A DNA stretch of 64,000 nt, taken from contig NZ_SEMC01000001.1 in assembly GCF_004153195.1 (NCBI RefSeq), forward strand, positions 124,001 to 188,000. Direction: 5' to 3'. Numbering within the stretch: the first letter of the stretch is position 1; each line of letters starts with the position of its first letter. Under the pieces are notes generated by a model. The model saw only the letters and a program-made list of their open reading frames with translations, was not told where the DNA came from and did not search any database. Positions 18,817 to 28,523 of the stretch are shown here, piece after piece. This DNA is from Sporolactobacillus sp. THM19-2. Its GTDB lineage: Bacteria > Bacillota > Bacilli > Bacillales > Sporolactobacillaceae. A program made the translations under genes and the position numbers.

Positions 18817-20511
18817 ATGTCATTCTCAACTTTTGAAAGAAGTCATGATCTGGAGCAGATGGCGGCACAACCGCTTGATCTGTTCGTTATTGGAGGGGGC
18901 ATCACAGGTGCTGGTATCGCACTGGATGCAACGGTCCGCGGCCTGCATACCGGTCTTGTGGATATGCAGGACTTTGCAGGAGGGACCTCCAGCCGTTCAA
19001 CCAAACTGGTTCACGGCGGGTTGCGCTATCTCAAGCAGCTTGAAGTAAAAATTGTTGCTGAAGTGGGGAAGGAGCGCGCCATTGTTTATGAAAATGCACC
19101 CCACGTCACCCGTCCGGAAAAAATGCTGCTGCCGATCTATAAAAAAGGGACATTCGGCAGATTTTCAACATCCATGGGGCTGAAATTATATGATCATCTG
19201 GCCGGTGTCAAAAAGAGTGAGCGGCGGATCATGCTTGACCGCAACGAGACCCTGGAAAAAGAGCCACTGCTTAAAAAGGAAGGATTGATCGGCGGAGGAT
19301 ATTATGTAGAGTACCGGACAGATGACGCACGTCTGACGATCGAAGTCATGAAGGAAGCCGTCAGCCGCGGAGCGCGTGCCGTCAATTACGCCCGGGTGGA
19401 GGATCTGATTTACGATGCAGGCCATAAACTGACCGGCGTTCGCGTAAAGGACAGAATCACTAAAAAAAGCTACGCGATCTATGCAAAAAAAATCGTAAAC
19501 GCAGCCGGGCCATGGGTGGATACCATCCGCGAGAAGGATCACTCAAAGAAAGGAAAACATCTGCATCTGACTAAAGGGGTGCACATCGTGATCAGTCATC
19601 AGCGTTTTCCGATGGATCAGTCGATTTACTTTGATACCACAAACGGGGATAAACGCATGATCTTTGTGATCCCGCGGGATGGAAAGGTCTACGCCGGAAC
19701 GACTGATACCACTTATTCGGCCCGGCCGATTGATCCGAAACCAACCGCCGCAGACAGAGATTATATTCTTCATGCGATCAATGGGATGTTTCCAACGGTA
19801 CACCTGACACCGGAAGATGTAGAATCGAGCTGGGCCGGCGTCCGGCCGCTGATTCAGGAAGAGGGCAAGTCACCGTCAGAAATATCGAGAAAAGATGAGA
19901 TTTTCCTGTCTGATTCAGGTCTGATTTCTATAGCCGGAGGCAAACTGACCGGTTACCGGAAGATGGCAGAACGCGTTGTTGATGAAGTGACTGCTCAGCT
20001 TCACCGGGAGAATGGCCGCAACTACCCGGCCTGTGGAACCGTTCATACGCCCCTTTCCGGCGGCCATTTTGGAGGATCTGCTCATTTACCGGCATTTATC
20101 CGTGAGAAAACAGCGGAAGGGGTCCGTCTTGGCTTAACCGCCGATACAGCGTCGGAACTCGCGCACCGATACGGAACCAATGTTGATCTCCTCTATACTT
20201 TATTTAAGGGAAATGAATCGGAGGCCGAGAAGCGGCACCTGCCCCGGGAAATTCTGGCGATGATTGATTACTCTCTTCAGGATGAAAGGGTCTGCTCACC
20301 GGTCGACTTTTTCACGCGAAGAACAGGAAAAACGCTGTTTGATATTAAATGGGCGAAAAAATGGGCAGCCCCGGTGCTCGCCTGCATGGCGGAGAAACTG
20401 GACTGGAATGAGAAACAGCAGGACCATTATAAGCAGGAGCTGGAAACTGCGTTTGCAGAAGCAGAAATTCGAACGGAAAATGCCGGTTCGGATGAATTGG
20501 TCATCAGCTGA
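18817..20511 (+). CDS. glpD: Aerobic glycerol-3-phosphate dehydrogenase GlpD
   Basis: A 564-residue membrane-associated flavoprotein oxidising glycerol-3-phosphate to dihydroxyacetone phosphate and passing electrons to quinone. The FAD-binding motif GGGITGAGIALDATVRG is near residue 26, and DFAGGTSSRSTKLVHGGLRYL follows. The C-terminal domain typical of GlpD is present (about 400-550). The start follows AGGAGG with an eight-base gap; eight extra upstream codons are in frame but lack a site. It completes the glycerol pathway started by glpFK. Confidence 0.96.
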   Translation: MSFSTFERSHDLEQMAAQPLDLFVIGGGITGAGIALDATVRGLHTGLVDMQDFAGGTSSRSTKLVHGGLRYLKQLEVKIVAEVGKERAIVYENAPHVTRPEKMLLPIYKKGTFGRFSTSMGLKLYDHLAGVKKSERRIMLDRNETLEKEPLLKKEGLIGGGYYVEYRTDDARLTIEVMKEAVSRGARAVNYARVEDLIYDAGHKLTGVRVKDRITKKSYAIYAKKIVNAAGPWVDTIREKDHSKKGKHLHLTKGVHIVISHQRFPMDQSIYFDTTNGDKRMIFVIPRDGKVYAGTTDTTYSARPIDPKPTAADRDYILHAINGMFPTVHLTPEDVESSWAGVRPLIQEEGKSPSEISRKDEIFLSDSGLISIAGGKLTGYRKMAERVVDEVTAQLHRENGRNYPACGTVHTPLSGGHFGGSAHLPAFIREKTAEGVRLGLTADTASELAHRYGTNVDLLYTLFKGNESEAEKRHLPREILAMIDYSLQDERVCSPVDFFTRRTGKTLFDIKWAKKWAAPVLACMAEKLDWNEKQQDHYKQELETAFAEAEIRTENAGSDELVIS

Positions 20512-20525
20512 ATCACAGACATTGC

Positions 20526-20551
20526 GCCCGGCCGCAACCGGGCATTTTTTT
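20526..20551 (+). terminator. Terminator of glpD
   Basis: GCCCGG-CCGCAA-CCGGGC followed by ATTTTTTT, 14 bases past the glpD stop. Confidence 0.9.
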
Positions 20552-20697
20552 ATGTGAGGCAGAAAAAATTTAAGGATGAGCGTATCCGGGCAACTGAGTT
20601 TCTGGCGATGTCAGGGACCTGTCGGAAGGCGAAACGGATTCCGGACCATTATGAAATAACCCGGCCGGCAGCCCGGGAATCATACCGTTTTTTTTTT

Positions 20698-20729
20698 CGT
20701 ATACCGAAGAAGTGGTATACGTTTTTTTT
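20698..20729 (+). terminator. Second, orphan terminator between glpD and csoR
   Basis: CGTATACC pairs perfectly with GGTATACG around an eight-base loop and is followed by TTTTTTTT. No intact gene lies between this and the glpD terminator 150 bases upstream. The 20512-20831 stretch otherwise shows no gene I can support; the terminator may back up glpD or end a small RNA. Confidence 0.8.
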
Positions 20730-20831
20730 GCCCGCTAAGCAAGTATAAAATGCTGTGATCAATGACGCGTGCGGGCAAATAAGGGTCAGCCGGGGTTGCG
20801 ACTGGCCAGTCAGCAGTTTTTCTTCATGAAT

Positions 20832-20860
20832 TTGCCCTGTATACCCTGCAGGGGTATAAT
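20832..20860 (+). promoter_or_regulatory. csoR-copA promoter with CsoR-type operator
   Basis: The pseudo-palindrome TATACCCTGCAGGGGTATA at 20840-20858 has the TACCC...GGGGTA form of CsoR operators. It overlaps a TATAAT -10 element at 20855-20860, with TTGCCC as a weak -35 at 17-base spacing. Apo-CsoR would repress and Cu(I) would relieve repression of the csoR-copA-copZ genes that follow. Confidence 0.85.
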
Positions 20861-20882
20861 AGCAATGAAAGGGGGAGAAGTA

Positions 20883-21230
20883 TTGACCGACCACAACGAT
20901 TGCCACTGCGCACCTGGGGATGAAGAACTGCGGATGCAGCCGGATAAATCTCCGGCACAGCCAAGAACCTCAGAAGAAAAGCAGAAAATCATTAACCGTC
21001 TGAAAAGAGCGGAAGGTCAGATACGCGGCCTCCAGAAAATGGTTGAAGAAGACAGATATTGTGTTGACATACTGATCCAGCTTTCTGCCGTCCAGGCTGC
21101 ACTGAAGAAAATTGGCTTTTCAGTACTGGAACGCCATACAAAATCCTGTGTCTATCGGGCGATCGATGAGGGACATGGATCAGAGCAGATTGACGAATTG
21201 CTTAAGGTACTGAAACAGTTCTATAAATAG
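20883..21230 (+). CDS. csoR: Copper-sensing repressor CsoR
   Basis: A 115-residue, all-helical DUF156/CsoR repressor starting at TTG after AAAGGGGGAG. The Cu(I) ligands of the family are present as C60 (DRYCVDIL), H85 and C89 (ERHTKSC). The N-terminal tail carries HNDCHC, a possible extra metal-binding segment. The core begins at KQKIINRLKRAEGQIRGL. It lies 18 bases upstream of copA behind a promoter carrying a matching operator. The frame is open upstream of the TTG, through the operator, but that part cannot be transcribed from this promoter. Confidence 0.93.
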   Translation: MTDHNDCHCAPGDEELRMQPDKSPAQPRTSEEKQKIINRLKRAEGQIRGLQKMVEEDRYCVDILIQLSAVQAALKKIGFSVLERHTKSCVYRAIDEGHGSEQIDELLKVLKQFYK

Positions 21231-21248
21231 AGTAAAAAGGTGTAGATC

Positions 21249-23648
21249 ATGAAGAAAGAAATGACTATCGGGGTAACCGGAATGACCTGTGCTGCCTGCT
21301 CCAGCCGGATCGAGAAAGTACTCAACAGGATGGACGGGATCAATGCCAACGTCAATCTGGCGATGGAAAGTGCAAGGGTGACAGTGGATGAAGACAAAGT
21401 CACACTTGATGAAATCATCGAGAAAATTGAAAAACTGGGATACGGTGTCAGAAAGAAACGTCTGGACATGGCGATCAGCGGAATGACCTGTGCCGCCTGC
21501 GCTGCGCGGATCGAGAAGGGATTAGCACGTATGCCGGGCGTTACATCTGCACAGGTTAATCTGGCAACAGAGTCGGGAACCGTAAATTATATCCCGGGAT
21601 TTGCAGAGCCGGACACTATTTTTGAAAAGGTCGGGAAACTGGGTTACAAAGCTGTTCCTGAGGCAGATACGGGCGATGACGACCGGATAAAAGAATTAAA
21701 AAAGAAACGGAATAAAGTCATATTATCCACGGTACTCTCTCTCCCGTTATTGTATACCATGGTGGTTCATCTGCCTTTTGCCACAGGCCTGCCGGTACCG
21801 GCGCTTCTGATGAACCCATGGTTTCAGTTTCTGCTGGCCAGTATTGTCCAGTTTTATATCGGCTGGCCTTTTTACCGCGGGGCTTATCGTGCACTGGTAA
21901 ACAAAAGTGCCAATATGGACGTGCTGGTGGCAACAGGGACAAGCGCCGCCTATTTTTACAGTGTGGAGGAGACAATCCTCTATCAGTTTTCCGGGCTGAT
22001 GCATCCGGCACTGTATTTTGAGACAAGTGCGATTCTGATCACGCTGGTTCATCTGGGAAAGTATTTTGAGGCGCGGGCGAAAAGACGCACTACCGACGCG
22101 ATCCGTGAATTGACGGGCCTGCAGGCCAAAGAGGCCACGTTGATCAGGAACGGTTCAGAAAAAAAGGTGCCCATTGAACAGGTTATCCCCGGCAATCTGC
22201 TGAAAGTCAGACCGGGTGAAAAAATTCCGGTTGACGGCATGGTAACTGAGGGCACTTCGTCTGTTGACGAATCGATGATTACCGGTGAATCGATTCCTGT
22301 AACGAAAAGGAATGGTGACCGGGTGATCGGCGCGACCATGAATACGAACGGGGTACTGGTCATGAGGGCAGATAAAGTCGGAAAAGACACCATGCTTGCC
22401 GGTATTGTCCGGATTGTGGAGGAAGCTCAGGGTTCGAAAGCGCCGATACAGAGACTGGCGGATAATATTTCCGGCATTTTTGTCCCTGTCGTTTTATCGA
22501 TTGCCGCACTGGTCTTTGTTGTCTGGATTTCAGTTGTGGGACCGGGAGAACTGGCGCCTGCTCTTTCTGCAGCAATCAGCGTCCTCGTGATTGCCTGCCC
22601 ATGCGCACTCGGGCTTGCTACACCAACCTCGATCATGGTTGGGACAGGTAAGGGTGCTGAAGCCGGCATTTTGTTTAAAGGCGGAGAATTTCTCGAAACC
22701 GCACAGAATCTCCAGTCCGTTATGCTGGATAAAACAGGTACGATAACGAACGGTAAACCCGCGGTGACCGATCTCTTTACTTTTGGCGAGTTGGATCGTC
22801 AGTCGATCATCCAAATGGTGGTATGCGCAGAAAGCTCTAGTGAGCATCCTTTGGGCCAGGCCATTGTGGCGTTCGAGAAAGAAAAAGGGATACATGAAAT
22901 GCCCTCGGTCGAGGACTTTGAAGCCCGGTCAGGTTACGGCATAAGTGCACGGGTGGATGACCGGAAGGTGGTCATCGGAACCCGGCGCCTGATGAAGCAG
23001 GAAAAGGTTTCGTTCCGGCCGGCTGCTGAAAAAGCCAGACAGCTTGAAAATGATGGAAAAACCGTCATGTTTGTCTCAATTGACGGCCAGCTCTCAGCGA
23101 TCATCGCTGTTGCCGATACATTGAAACCCTCATCGAAAAAAGCGATAGCAGAACTGAAAGCACGTGGGACAGGCGTTTACATGATTACGGGAGACAATGA
23201 ACGGACAGCACTGGCGATTGCCCGGAAGGCGGGGATCGATCATGTTTATGCTGAAGTTCTTCCTGGAGAAAAGGCTGATAAGGTACGAGAACTTCAGAAG
23301 CAGGGACTCAAGGTCGCGATGGTAGGGGACGGGATTAATGATGCCCCTGCACTGGCTGTCGCTGATATCGGTATGGCCATTGGAACCGGAACAGACGTTG
23401 CGATAGAAGCAGCCGATGTGACCCTTGTCGGAGGCGACCTGACTCATGTGGCCAAAGCGCTTGATCTGAGCAGGAAAACGATGCAGAATATCCGTCAGAA
23501 TCTGTTCTGGGCACTGTTTTATAATGCGATAGGCATACCCGTTGCTGCCCTCGGTCTTCTCGCACCATGGGTAGCAGGTGCCGCCATGGCCTTCAGTTCT
23601 GTATCCGTCGTCGCAAACAGTCTGAGACTGAAAAGCTTGAAGATCTGA
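21249..23648 (+). CDS. copA: Copper-exporting P1B-type ATPase CopA
   Basis: A 799-residue heavy-metal ATPase. Two N-terminal HMA domains carry GMTCAAC (C14/C17) and GMTCAAC (C81/C84). The membrane copper motif CPC lies near residue 450 (VIACPCALG), the phosphorylation site DKTGT near residue 493, the HP locus at SSEHPLGQA and the hinge [10 protein letters not shown] near residue 696. It exports Cu(I) from the cytoplasm. The gene is the middle member of csoR-copA-copZ, 18 bases after csoR, and should be induced by copper through CsoR. Confidence 0.97.
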   Translation: MKKEMTIGVTGMTCAACSSRIEKVLNRMDGINANVNLAMESARVTVDEDKVTLDEIIEKIEKLGYGVRKKRLDMAISGMTCAACAARIEKGLARMPGVTSAQVNLATESGTVNYIPGFAEPDTIFEKVGKLGYKAVPEADTGDDDRIKELKKKRNKVILSTVLSLPLLYTMVVHLPFATGLPVPALLMNPWFQFLLASIVQFYIGWPFYRGAYRALVNKSANMDVLVATGTSAAYFYSVEETILYQFSGLMHPALYFETSAILITLVHLGKYFEARAKRRTTDAIRELTGLQAKEATLIRNGSEKKVPIEQVIPGNLLKVRPGEKIPVDGMVTEGTSSVDESMITGESIPVTKRNGDRVIGATMNTNGVLVMRADKVGKDTMLAGIVRIVEEAQGSKAPIQRLADNISGIFVPVVLSIAALVFVVWISVVGPGELAPALSAAISVLVIACPCALGLATPTSIMVGTGKGAEAGILFKGGEFLETAQNLQSVMLDKTGTITNGKPAVTDLFTFGELDRQSIIQMVVCAESSSEHPLGQAIVAFEKEKGIHEMPSVEDFEARSGYGISARVDDRKVVIGTRRLMKQEKVSFRPAAEKARQLENDGKTVMFVSIDGQLSAIIAVADTLKPSSKKAIAELKARGTGVYMITGDNERTALAIARKAGIDHVYAEVLPGEKADKVRELQKQGLKVAMVGDGINDAPALAVADIGMAIGTGTDVAIEAADVTLVGGDLTHVAKALDLSRKTMQNIRQNLFWALFYNAIGIPVAALGLLAPWVAGAAMAFSSVSVVANSLRLKSLKI

Positions 23649-23690
23649 TCCGTTGTTTTATCCCATGACCCATTAAAGGAGGTGAGTATG

Positions 23691-23900
23691 ATGGCAGAAA
23701 GAACACTTGAAGTCAAAGGGATGAGCTGCGGACACTGCAAAAAGGCTGTGTCCGGAGCACTGAAAGATCTCGAAGGCGTTTCATCAGCTAATGTTGATCT
23801 GAAATCCGGAAAGGTCTATGTTCAATATGATGATGCCAAAGTTGGTTTTGATCAGATGAAGTCAGCGGTTGAAGATCAGGGCTATGATGTTGTTAAATAA
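23691..23900 (+). CDS. copZ: Copper chaperone CopZ
   Basis: A 69-residue single HMA domain with the Cu(I)-binding loop GMSCGHC near residues 9-15 and a beta-alpha-beta-beta-alpha-beta pattern. It delivers Cu(I) to CopA. Two adjacent ATG codons follow a strong AAAGGAGG; the second gives the better spacing. It lies 42 bases after copA and shares its transcript; a terminator follows at 23977. Confidence 0.95.
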   Translation: MAERTLEVKGMSCGHCKKAVSGALKDLEGVSSANVDLKSGKVYVQYDDAKVGFDQMKSAVEDQGYDVVK

Positions 23901-23976
23901 AGGGAAGCTTCAGTCAGTGGGGGTTTTTCAGGCGCGCAGGACGTGCCCGTGCAGGTAAGAATAAATGAAGGTGCAA

Positions 23977-24008
23977 GACCGGGTCAGTTCAACAGGCCCG
24001 GTTTTTTT
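23977..24008 (+). terminator. Terminator of the copper operon
   Basis: GACCGGGTC and GGCCCGGT form the stem, followed by TTTTTTTG. Confidence 0.85.
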
Positions 24009-24137
24009 GTTTCGTTAAGCCATGTTCCTCTTCATATTACTGAAGCGAAAGAGGCGCGACCCTCCATTCGATCGATCATAAGTGTAAACGCGACCATGGA
24101 TACAGGCTTATTTATGGCGATACCGATCGGTAATTAT

Positions 24138-24165
24138 TATAATAGACCATGAGAAAGCGGAAACA
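24138..24165 (+). promoter_or_regulatory. glcDF promoter region with cre-like site
   Basis: A TATAAT at 24138-24143 has no good -35. Immediately downstream, AGAAAGCGGAAACA at 24152-24165 matches the cre consensus at all but two fixed positions. A cre overlapping the transcription start would let CcpA repress this oxidase, as expected for lactate or glycolate use. Confidence 0.45.
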
Positions 24166-24186
24166 AAAGCTGTGGGAGGAGAGTTT

Positions 24187-25635
24187 ATGGCATCTGCAAA
24201 AAGGTTAAAAAAACAGTCACGAATCAGAGAGAGGCTTGCAGAGATTGTCGGTACGGAAAACGTCGACGCATCCACAAGCGGCAGGCTTGTTTATTCTTAT
24301 GACGCCACACCAAATTATCAGTCGCTTCCGGATTTTGTAGTCTCTCCGAGATCTGCAGAAGAGACGGCACAGGTTCTGAAACTCTGTAATGACACAGGAA
24401 CGCCTGTTTATTCGAGAGGTTCCGGTACGAACCTGTGTGCGGATACGTGTCCCGCAAAAGGAGGCGTCGTCCTGCTTCTGAAGCACCTGAACAAGATTCT
24501 TGAGATTGACAGAGAGAATCTGACGATTACAGTTCAGCCCGGTGTCATCACAAAGACCATCAGTGAAACGGTTGAGAGGGAAGGGCTATTTTATCCGCCG
24601 GATCCCAGTTCGATGAAAATCTCAACAATCGGCGGAAATATCAGTGAAAATTCAGGAGGACTTCGCGGCCTGAAATATGGAGTCACAAGGGATTATGTCA
24701 TGGCTCTGCAGGTTGCACTGCCAAATGGAGAACTGATCCGTACGGGAGGCAAACTGACAAAAGATGTCGCCGGCTACGACCTGACGCGCCTGTTTGTTGG
24801 ATCGGAGGGCACGCTGGGTGTGATTACTGAAGCCACACTGAAACTGATTCCCAAACCTGAATCCAAAAAGACGATTCTGGCGCTGTATCAGGATATTGAG
24901 TCGGCCGGCCGGTCGGTCTCTGCTATTATCGCTCATAAAATGATACCGGTTACACTCGAGTTCCTTGATCAGGATACGCTGCGGGCGGTTGAAGACTTCG
25001 CGCACATCGGACTTCCGACAGAAGCCAAAGCGATCCTGTTGATCGTACAGGATGGTCCTGAAGAGATCGTTGAGCGCGATATTCAGAAAATCGCCGAAAT
25101 TTGCCGCAGTGAACATGCTGTTGATGTACGCCTTGCCGCGTCTGATGAAGAAGCTGAACAACTTGCCACGGCCAGACGTACAGCGCTGAGTGCCCTGGCC
25201 CGGCTTAAACCGACGACGATTCTGGAAGATGCAACCGTTCCCAGGTCGGAAATTGCGAAGATGGTGCGTGCGATAACTGATATTGCAGAGAAATATCAGG
25301 TGCGTATTTCAACCTTCGGGCATGCCGGGGACGGTAATCTGCATCCTACCTGCCTGACTGACGCGCGGAACCATGAAGAAATGCAGCGCGTGGAAAAGGC
25401 TTTTGCAGCGATATTTGAAAAGGCCATTGAACTCGGCGGGACATTAACCGGAGAGCATGGAATCGGCATGACCAAAGCGCCTTATTTAAAGTGGAAACTG
25501 GGAGAGACCGGGATCAGCATCATGAAAGGCATAAAAAAGGCGATAGATCCGAACGGCATCATGAATCCAGGGAAAGTATTCGCTGAAAATAGTGTAGAAA
25601 GAACGAGTGTAGAAAGAGCGGTGGCTGCAGAATGA
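24187..25635 (+). CDS. glcD: Glycolate/D-lactate oxidase FAD subunit GlcD
   Basis: A 482-residue FAD-linked oxidase of the vanillyl-alcohol oxidase superfamily. The FAD-binding PCMH domain spans about residues 40-220, with SRGSGTNLCADTCP, the PPDPSSMKISTIGGNISENSGG loop and GSEGTLGVITEATLKL. The C-terminal oxidase domain ends with TGEHGIGMTKAPYLKWKLG and NPNGIMNPGK-type sequence, characteristic of GlcD. It oxidises a 2-hydroxy acid such as glycolate or D-lactate with its partner GlcF, which overlaps the stop codon. The start follows GGGAGGAGAG. Actual substrate preference is uncertain. Confidence 0.88.
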   Translation: MASAKRLKKQSRIRERLAEIVGTENVDASTSGRLVYSYDATPNYQSLPDFVVSPRSAEETAQVLKLCNDTGTPVYSRGSGTNLCADTCPAKGGVVLLLKHLNKILEIDRENLTITVQPGVITKTISETVEREGLFYPPDPSSMKISTIGGNISENSGGLRGLKYGVTRDYVMALQVALPNGELIRTGGKLTKDVAGYDLTRLFVGSEGTLGVITEATLKLIPKPESKKTILALYQDIESAGRSVSAIIAHKMIPVTLEFLDQDTLRAVEDFAHIGLPTEAKAILLIVQDGPEEIVERDIQKIAEICRSEHAVDVRLAASDEEAEQLATARRTALSALARLKPTTILEDATVPRSEIAKMVRAITDIAEKYQVRISTFGHAGDGNLHPTCLTDARNHEEMQRVEKAFAAIFEKAIELGGTLTGEHGIGMTKAPYLKWKLGETGISIMKGIKKAIDPNGIMNPGKVFAENSVERTSVERAVAAE

Positions 25636-26954
25636 TGACCACATCTGATAAGAAGAAAATTCAGCAGGATTTTAAAGAAAACATGGACTATGACGAGTTG
25701 TTGAACTGCATGCGCTGCGGGTTTTGTCTGCCCTCCTGTCCGACATATATAGAAACCGGTCATCAGGAGAAATACTCACCGCGTGGACGGATTGCTTTGA
25801 TGAAAGGGATCACGGACGGTGTGGTTGAGCCGGATGAAGATATTGCCCACTCACTTGATCTGTGTCTCGGGTGCCGGGCATGTGAGCCGGTTTGCCCATC
25901 TGGTGTTCAGTACGGACATCTGCTGGCGGATGCCCGTACCATTCTCCAGCATCACAAAAAACAATCTGTTCCGGTGAAAATGGTGCGCAAGGGGATATTT
26001 AATGGCCTTTTCCCGCATCAGGACCGTGTGGAGAAAGCAACAGGACTGCTTGGCTTCTACCAGCGCAGTGGACTGGAGAAGGTCGGACGAAAGATTGGCT
26101 TTATGAACCTTTTCCCGAAGAGTATGGCTGCAATGGAAAAAATCCTGCCTCAGGCTCCGAAGCGCCGTGAGATAAAAGCACGTCCACGATATTTTGCACA
26201 TGATGGGGAGAAGAAAGCAACCGTGGCCCTGTTTACCGGTTGCCTGATGGATACCATCTTCTTTAAAACCAATAACGCAACGATCAAATTGCTGCAAAAA
26301 GCCGGCTGTGATGTGGTCATACCGGAAAATCAGCTGTGCTGTGGGGCTTTGAATGGACACAATGGTGAGATGGAAAAGGCAAGGGAGATGGCAAAACAGA
26401 ATATTGAGGCATTTGAGAAATCAGATGCAGATTATATTATCACGAATGCAGGAGGATGCAGTGCCTTTCTGATTGAATATGACCATTTACTTAAGGATGA
26501 ACCGGAATGGGCGAAACGGGCAAAGCACTTTGTCACTAAACTGAAAGATATTTCCGCCATTCTGGTTGATCTTGATTTTCAGAAAACACATCGCCTGCGC
26601 CTGCCTGAACAGACCATCACCTATCAGGATTCCTGCCATCTGCGCAATGTCATGCACACATTCCGTGAGCCGAGAATGCTCCTTCAGTCGATTGAAGGCG
26701 CACATTTTGTAGAAATGGAGGGTGCGGACACCTGCTGTGGATCAGCCGGTGATTATAATATTGTCCAGCCTGAAATGGCGATGCAAATCCTTGATCATAA
26801 AATGGAGAAGGTGGAAAAAACAGCAGCAAAGACCATTGTCACCGCTAATCCGGGCTGCCTGCTTGAGATGAAACTGGGTGTCGACCGTGCGGGGAAAAGC
26901 GGAAAAGTCCGTGCTGTTCACATCGCCGACCTGCTGCTGGAAGCTGTAGATTAG
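25632..26954 (+). CDS. glcF: Glycolate oxidase iron-sulfur subunit GlcF
   Basis: A 440-residue electron-transfer partner of GlcD. Two 4Fe-4S motifs are near the N-terminus: C26-MRC-GFC-LPSC(36)P and CLGCRACEPVCP at about residues 86-97. Two CCG domains follow (LFTGCLMDTIFF...CCGAL and YQDSCHLRNVM...CCGSAG), typical of heterodisulfide reductase-like subunits. Electrons from the GlcD flavin pass to the quinone pool. It overlaps glcD by four bases, and a terminator lies after it. Confidence 0.9.
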   Translation: MMTTSDKKKIQQDFKENMDYDELLNCMRCGFCLPSCPTYIETGHQEKYSPRGRIALMKGITDGVVEPDEDIAHSLDLCLGCRACEPVCPSGVQYGHLLADARTILQHHKKQSVPVKMVRKGIFNGLFPHQDRVEKATGLLGFYQRSGLEKVGRKIGFMNLFPKSMAAMEKILPQAPKRREIKARPRYFAHDGEKKATVALFTGCLMDTIFFKTNNATIKLLQKAGCDVVIPENQLCCGALNGHNGEMEKAREMAKQNIEAFEKSDADYIITNAGGCSAFLIEYDHLLKDEPEWAKRAKHFVTKLKDISAILVDLDFQKTHRLRLPEQTITYQDSCHLRNVMHTFREPRMLLQSIEGAHFVEMEGADTCCGSAGDYNIVQPEMAMQILDHKMEKVEKTAAKTIVTANPGCLLEMKLGVDRAGKSGKVRAVHIADLLLEAVD

Positions 26955-26987
26955 AAGCAGATCACTCATATCAATTCCGCTGATAAG

Positions 26988-27018
26988 GAATGGGAGGTCC
27001 TCCCATTCTGTTTTTTTT
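26988..27018. terminator. Terminator of glcDF
   Basis: The palindrome GAATGGGAGGTCCTCCCATT is followed by CTGTTTTTTTT on the plus strand. Confidence 0.9.
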
Positions 27019-27091
27019 ACCTAAAAAGATAAATGGTACAGGAAAACAAAACCCCTGGCGGCGTCTGCGATTTGCCACCGGGCAGGGTAGC

Positions 27092-27664
27092 TCATCTGGA
27101 ATCAGCCAGACTTTGCAGTAGGAGGGCGAACGCTCCCCCGGTTTCAATCCAGGATCCTGCAGTAATCCACGAATTGACTTCATTGAGCGCTGCACCGCTT
27201 TCCAGCTGCCTGTTTCGTCCGAGTGCCTGAACAAAATGTCCTGTGGCCAGCATCATGGTTCCGATCCATGAACCGGGGCTTTCCCAGGTGCCCCGGTCCG
27301 TAAGAAAAATCAGGGCGCCAACAACATCCCTCAGGTTGCTGGAAAGAGCCTGTCTGATTAATAAGATATTATCCTCAATATCCTGGAGAAGACTGAATGC
27401 GAAAACCCCATACCCAATCATGTTCAGCATGAGGACTTCTTCGTATAAAACAGGATTTTCCTGCGCATTCATCTGATCGAGTATCAGGGCGCCCCCGCCT
27501 GTCTGAATGAGGCTTCCCGAATAGATCAGCTGATCCTGCGTCGTACTGCTAAAACAAAAGCCGGGTGTTTTGCCGAGTGAACTCATGACTTTCCCAATCG
27601 TCAGTGATGCAAATCCGATCTTTCTTTTTATTGCTGCATTCCATTCCTCCACGGTCATCTCCAC
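27092..27664 (-). CDS. Unknown protein with internal Gly-rich repeats (DUF6944-like)
   Basis: A 190-residue protein with no recognised catalytic motif. Short related units recur: GSLIQTGGGALIL (about 50), GSWIGTMMLATGHFVQAL (about 132) and GSWIETGGAFALLLQSL (about 170), all of the form G-S-x-I-x-T followed by hydrophobic residues. I recall a Bacillus family of repetitive proteins, DUF6944, with this appearance, but cannot confirm it. The hydrophobic units are too short and polar to be certain membrane spans. It precedes a convergent terminator, and its upstream neighbour on the same strand is a DUF402 gene. Function unknown. Confidence 0.7.
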   Translation of the reverse strand: MEMTVEEWNAAIKRKIGFASLTIGKVMSSLGKTPGFCFSSTTQDQLIYSGSLIQTGGGALILDQMNAQENPVLYEEVLMLNMIGYGVFAFSLLQDIEDNILLIRQALSSNLRDVVGALIFLTDRGTWESPGSWIGTMMLATGHFVQALGRNRQLESGAALNEVNSWITAGSWIETGGAFALLLQSLADSR

Positions 27665-27729
27665 CTGTATTCTGGCAGTTATAACAGGCTATTCAGCAGT
27701 CGTGACAAATGACCGGGCATCACTATATA

Positions 27730-28278
27730 TCATGGGAATGTGGACCGGATTTGCCGGGCAAGTTCAAGATAATAGTCCGGATCTCTTTTGACAAAGGTCT
27801 CAAGCTGCCGCGCTGTATGCCAGGCCCGATTATACATAGAGGGCGTGATAATGCCGGACTCAAGGGCTTCATTCAGTTCATTTTCATCTACAAGATAGCA
27901 TTTATGGTCCGGGAAGAGGATCAGATCCAGGTAAAGGTCATCGAACCACAGGATACCGTCCATCCCCCGCCCGCGGCGATTAATCACATCGAAATAACAC
28001 TGAACAAGCTGGTGGTGATGATTGAACATCACGGTTAACACAAAGTCAGAGGTTTCATCCGGAAACAGCTGCAGCCACGAATATCCCCGGTCCACTGTTT
28101 TCGTCCGAACCCCTTCATATAATACAGACAATGGAGCTTTAACGGCATCAAACTGAATCAATACCGCCTCGCCGTGAAAGTCCGGCCACATAAAGATTTT
28201 CCTGTATATCCGGCTCTTGATGATTCTTCTCCAGCCTCGTCGATCTGCGTATTTTCGTTTCATCCTGTCCATCTTCAC
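27730..28278 (-). CDS. DUF402 domain protein (YgaC-like)
   Basis: A 182-residue DUF402 protein. The family signature is visible as the sequence around YFDVINRRGRG, then DDLYLDLILFPDHKCYLVDENELNEAL, which supplies acidic metal ligands. Related proteins (Ntdp in S. aureus, YgaC in B. subtilis) hydrolyse nucleoside di- and triphosphates. A GTG seven bases after AGAAGGTG is the best-spaced start, though an ATG two codons later is possible. The N-terminus is very basic (KRKYADRRGWRRIIKSRIYRK). It is upstream of the DUF6944-like gene on the same strand with a 65-base gap. Confidence 0.8.
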   Translation of the reverse strand: MKMDRMKRKYADRRGWRRIIKSRIYRKIFMWPDFHGEAVLIQFDAVKAPLSVLYEGVRTKTVDRGYSWLQLFPDETSDFVLTVMFNHHHQLVQCYFDVINRRGRGMDGILWFDDLYLDLILFPDHKCYLVDENELNEALESGIITPSMYNRAWHTARQLETFVKRDPDYYLELARQIRSTFP

Positions 28279-28463
28279 TCTGCATCACCTTCTGCTCTCC
28301 TATTTTACCGTAAATGAACTATATTTAGAAAGAAAGCGGTCAGAAAGAAGGTGACTGACAGACTCAGGTTTCCATCTTGGCGCCCGGTGATAAGGAAATC
28401 CCTGCCGCTGGCAAGTTGTGGATCTTTTACTCCGGTCGGCATGAAGCATAAACAATAGCTTAG

Positions 28464-28504
28464 ACAAAAAGAACAGGCCATCCCTGTAAAAAAGGGATCA
28501 GGCC
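28464..28504 (-). terminator. Terminator of the NAD(P)H oxidoreductase gene
   Basis: On the minus strand GGCC-TG-ATCCCT pairs with AGGGAT-GGCC and is followed by TGTTCTTTTTG, 20 bases past the stop. Confidence 0.8.
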
Positions 28505-28523
28505 CGTTTTCGAAACAGGCGCC

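Noticed and set aside
20554-20748. 64-codon plus-strand frame between glpD and csoR
   Set aside because: It starts inside the glpD terminator, runs through a second terminator and has no ribosome site.
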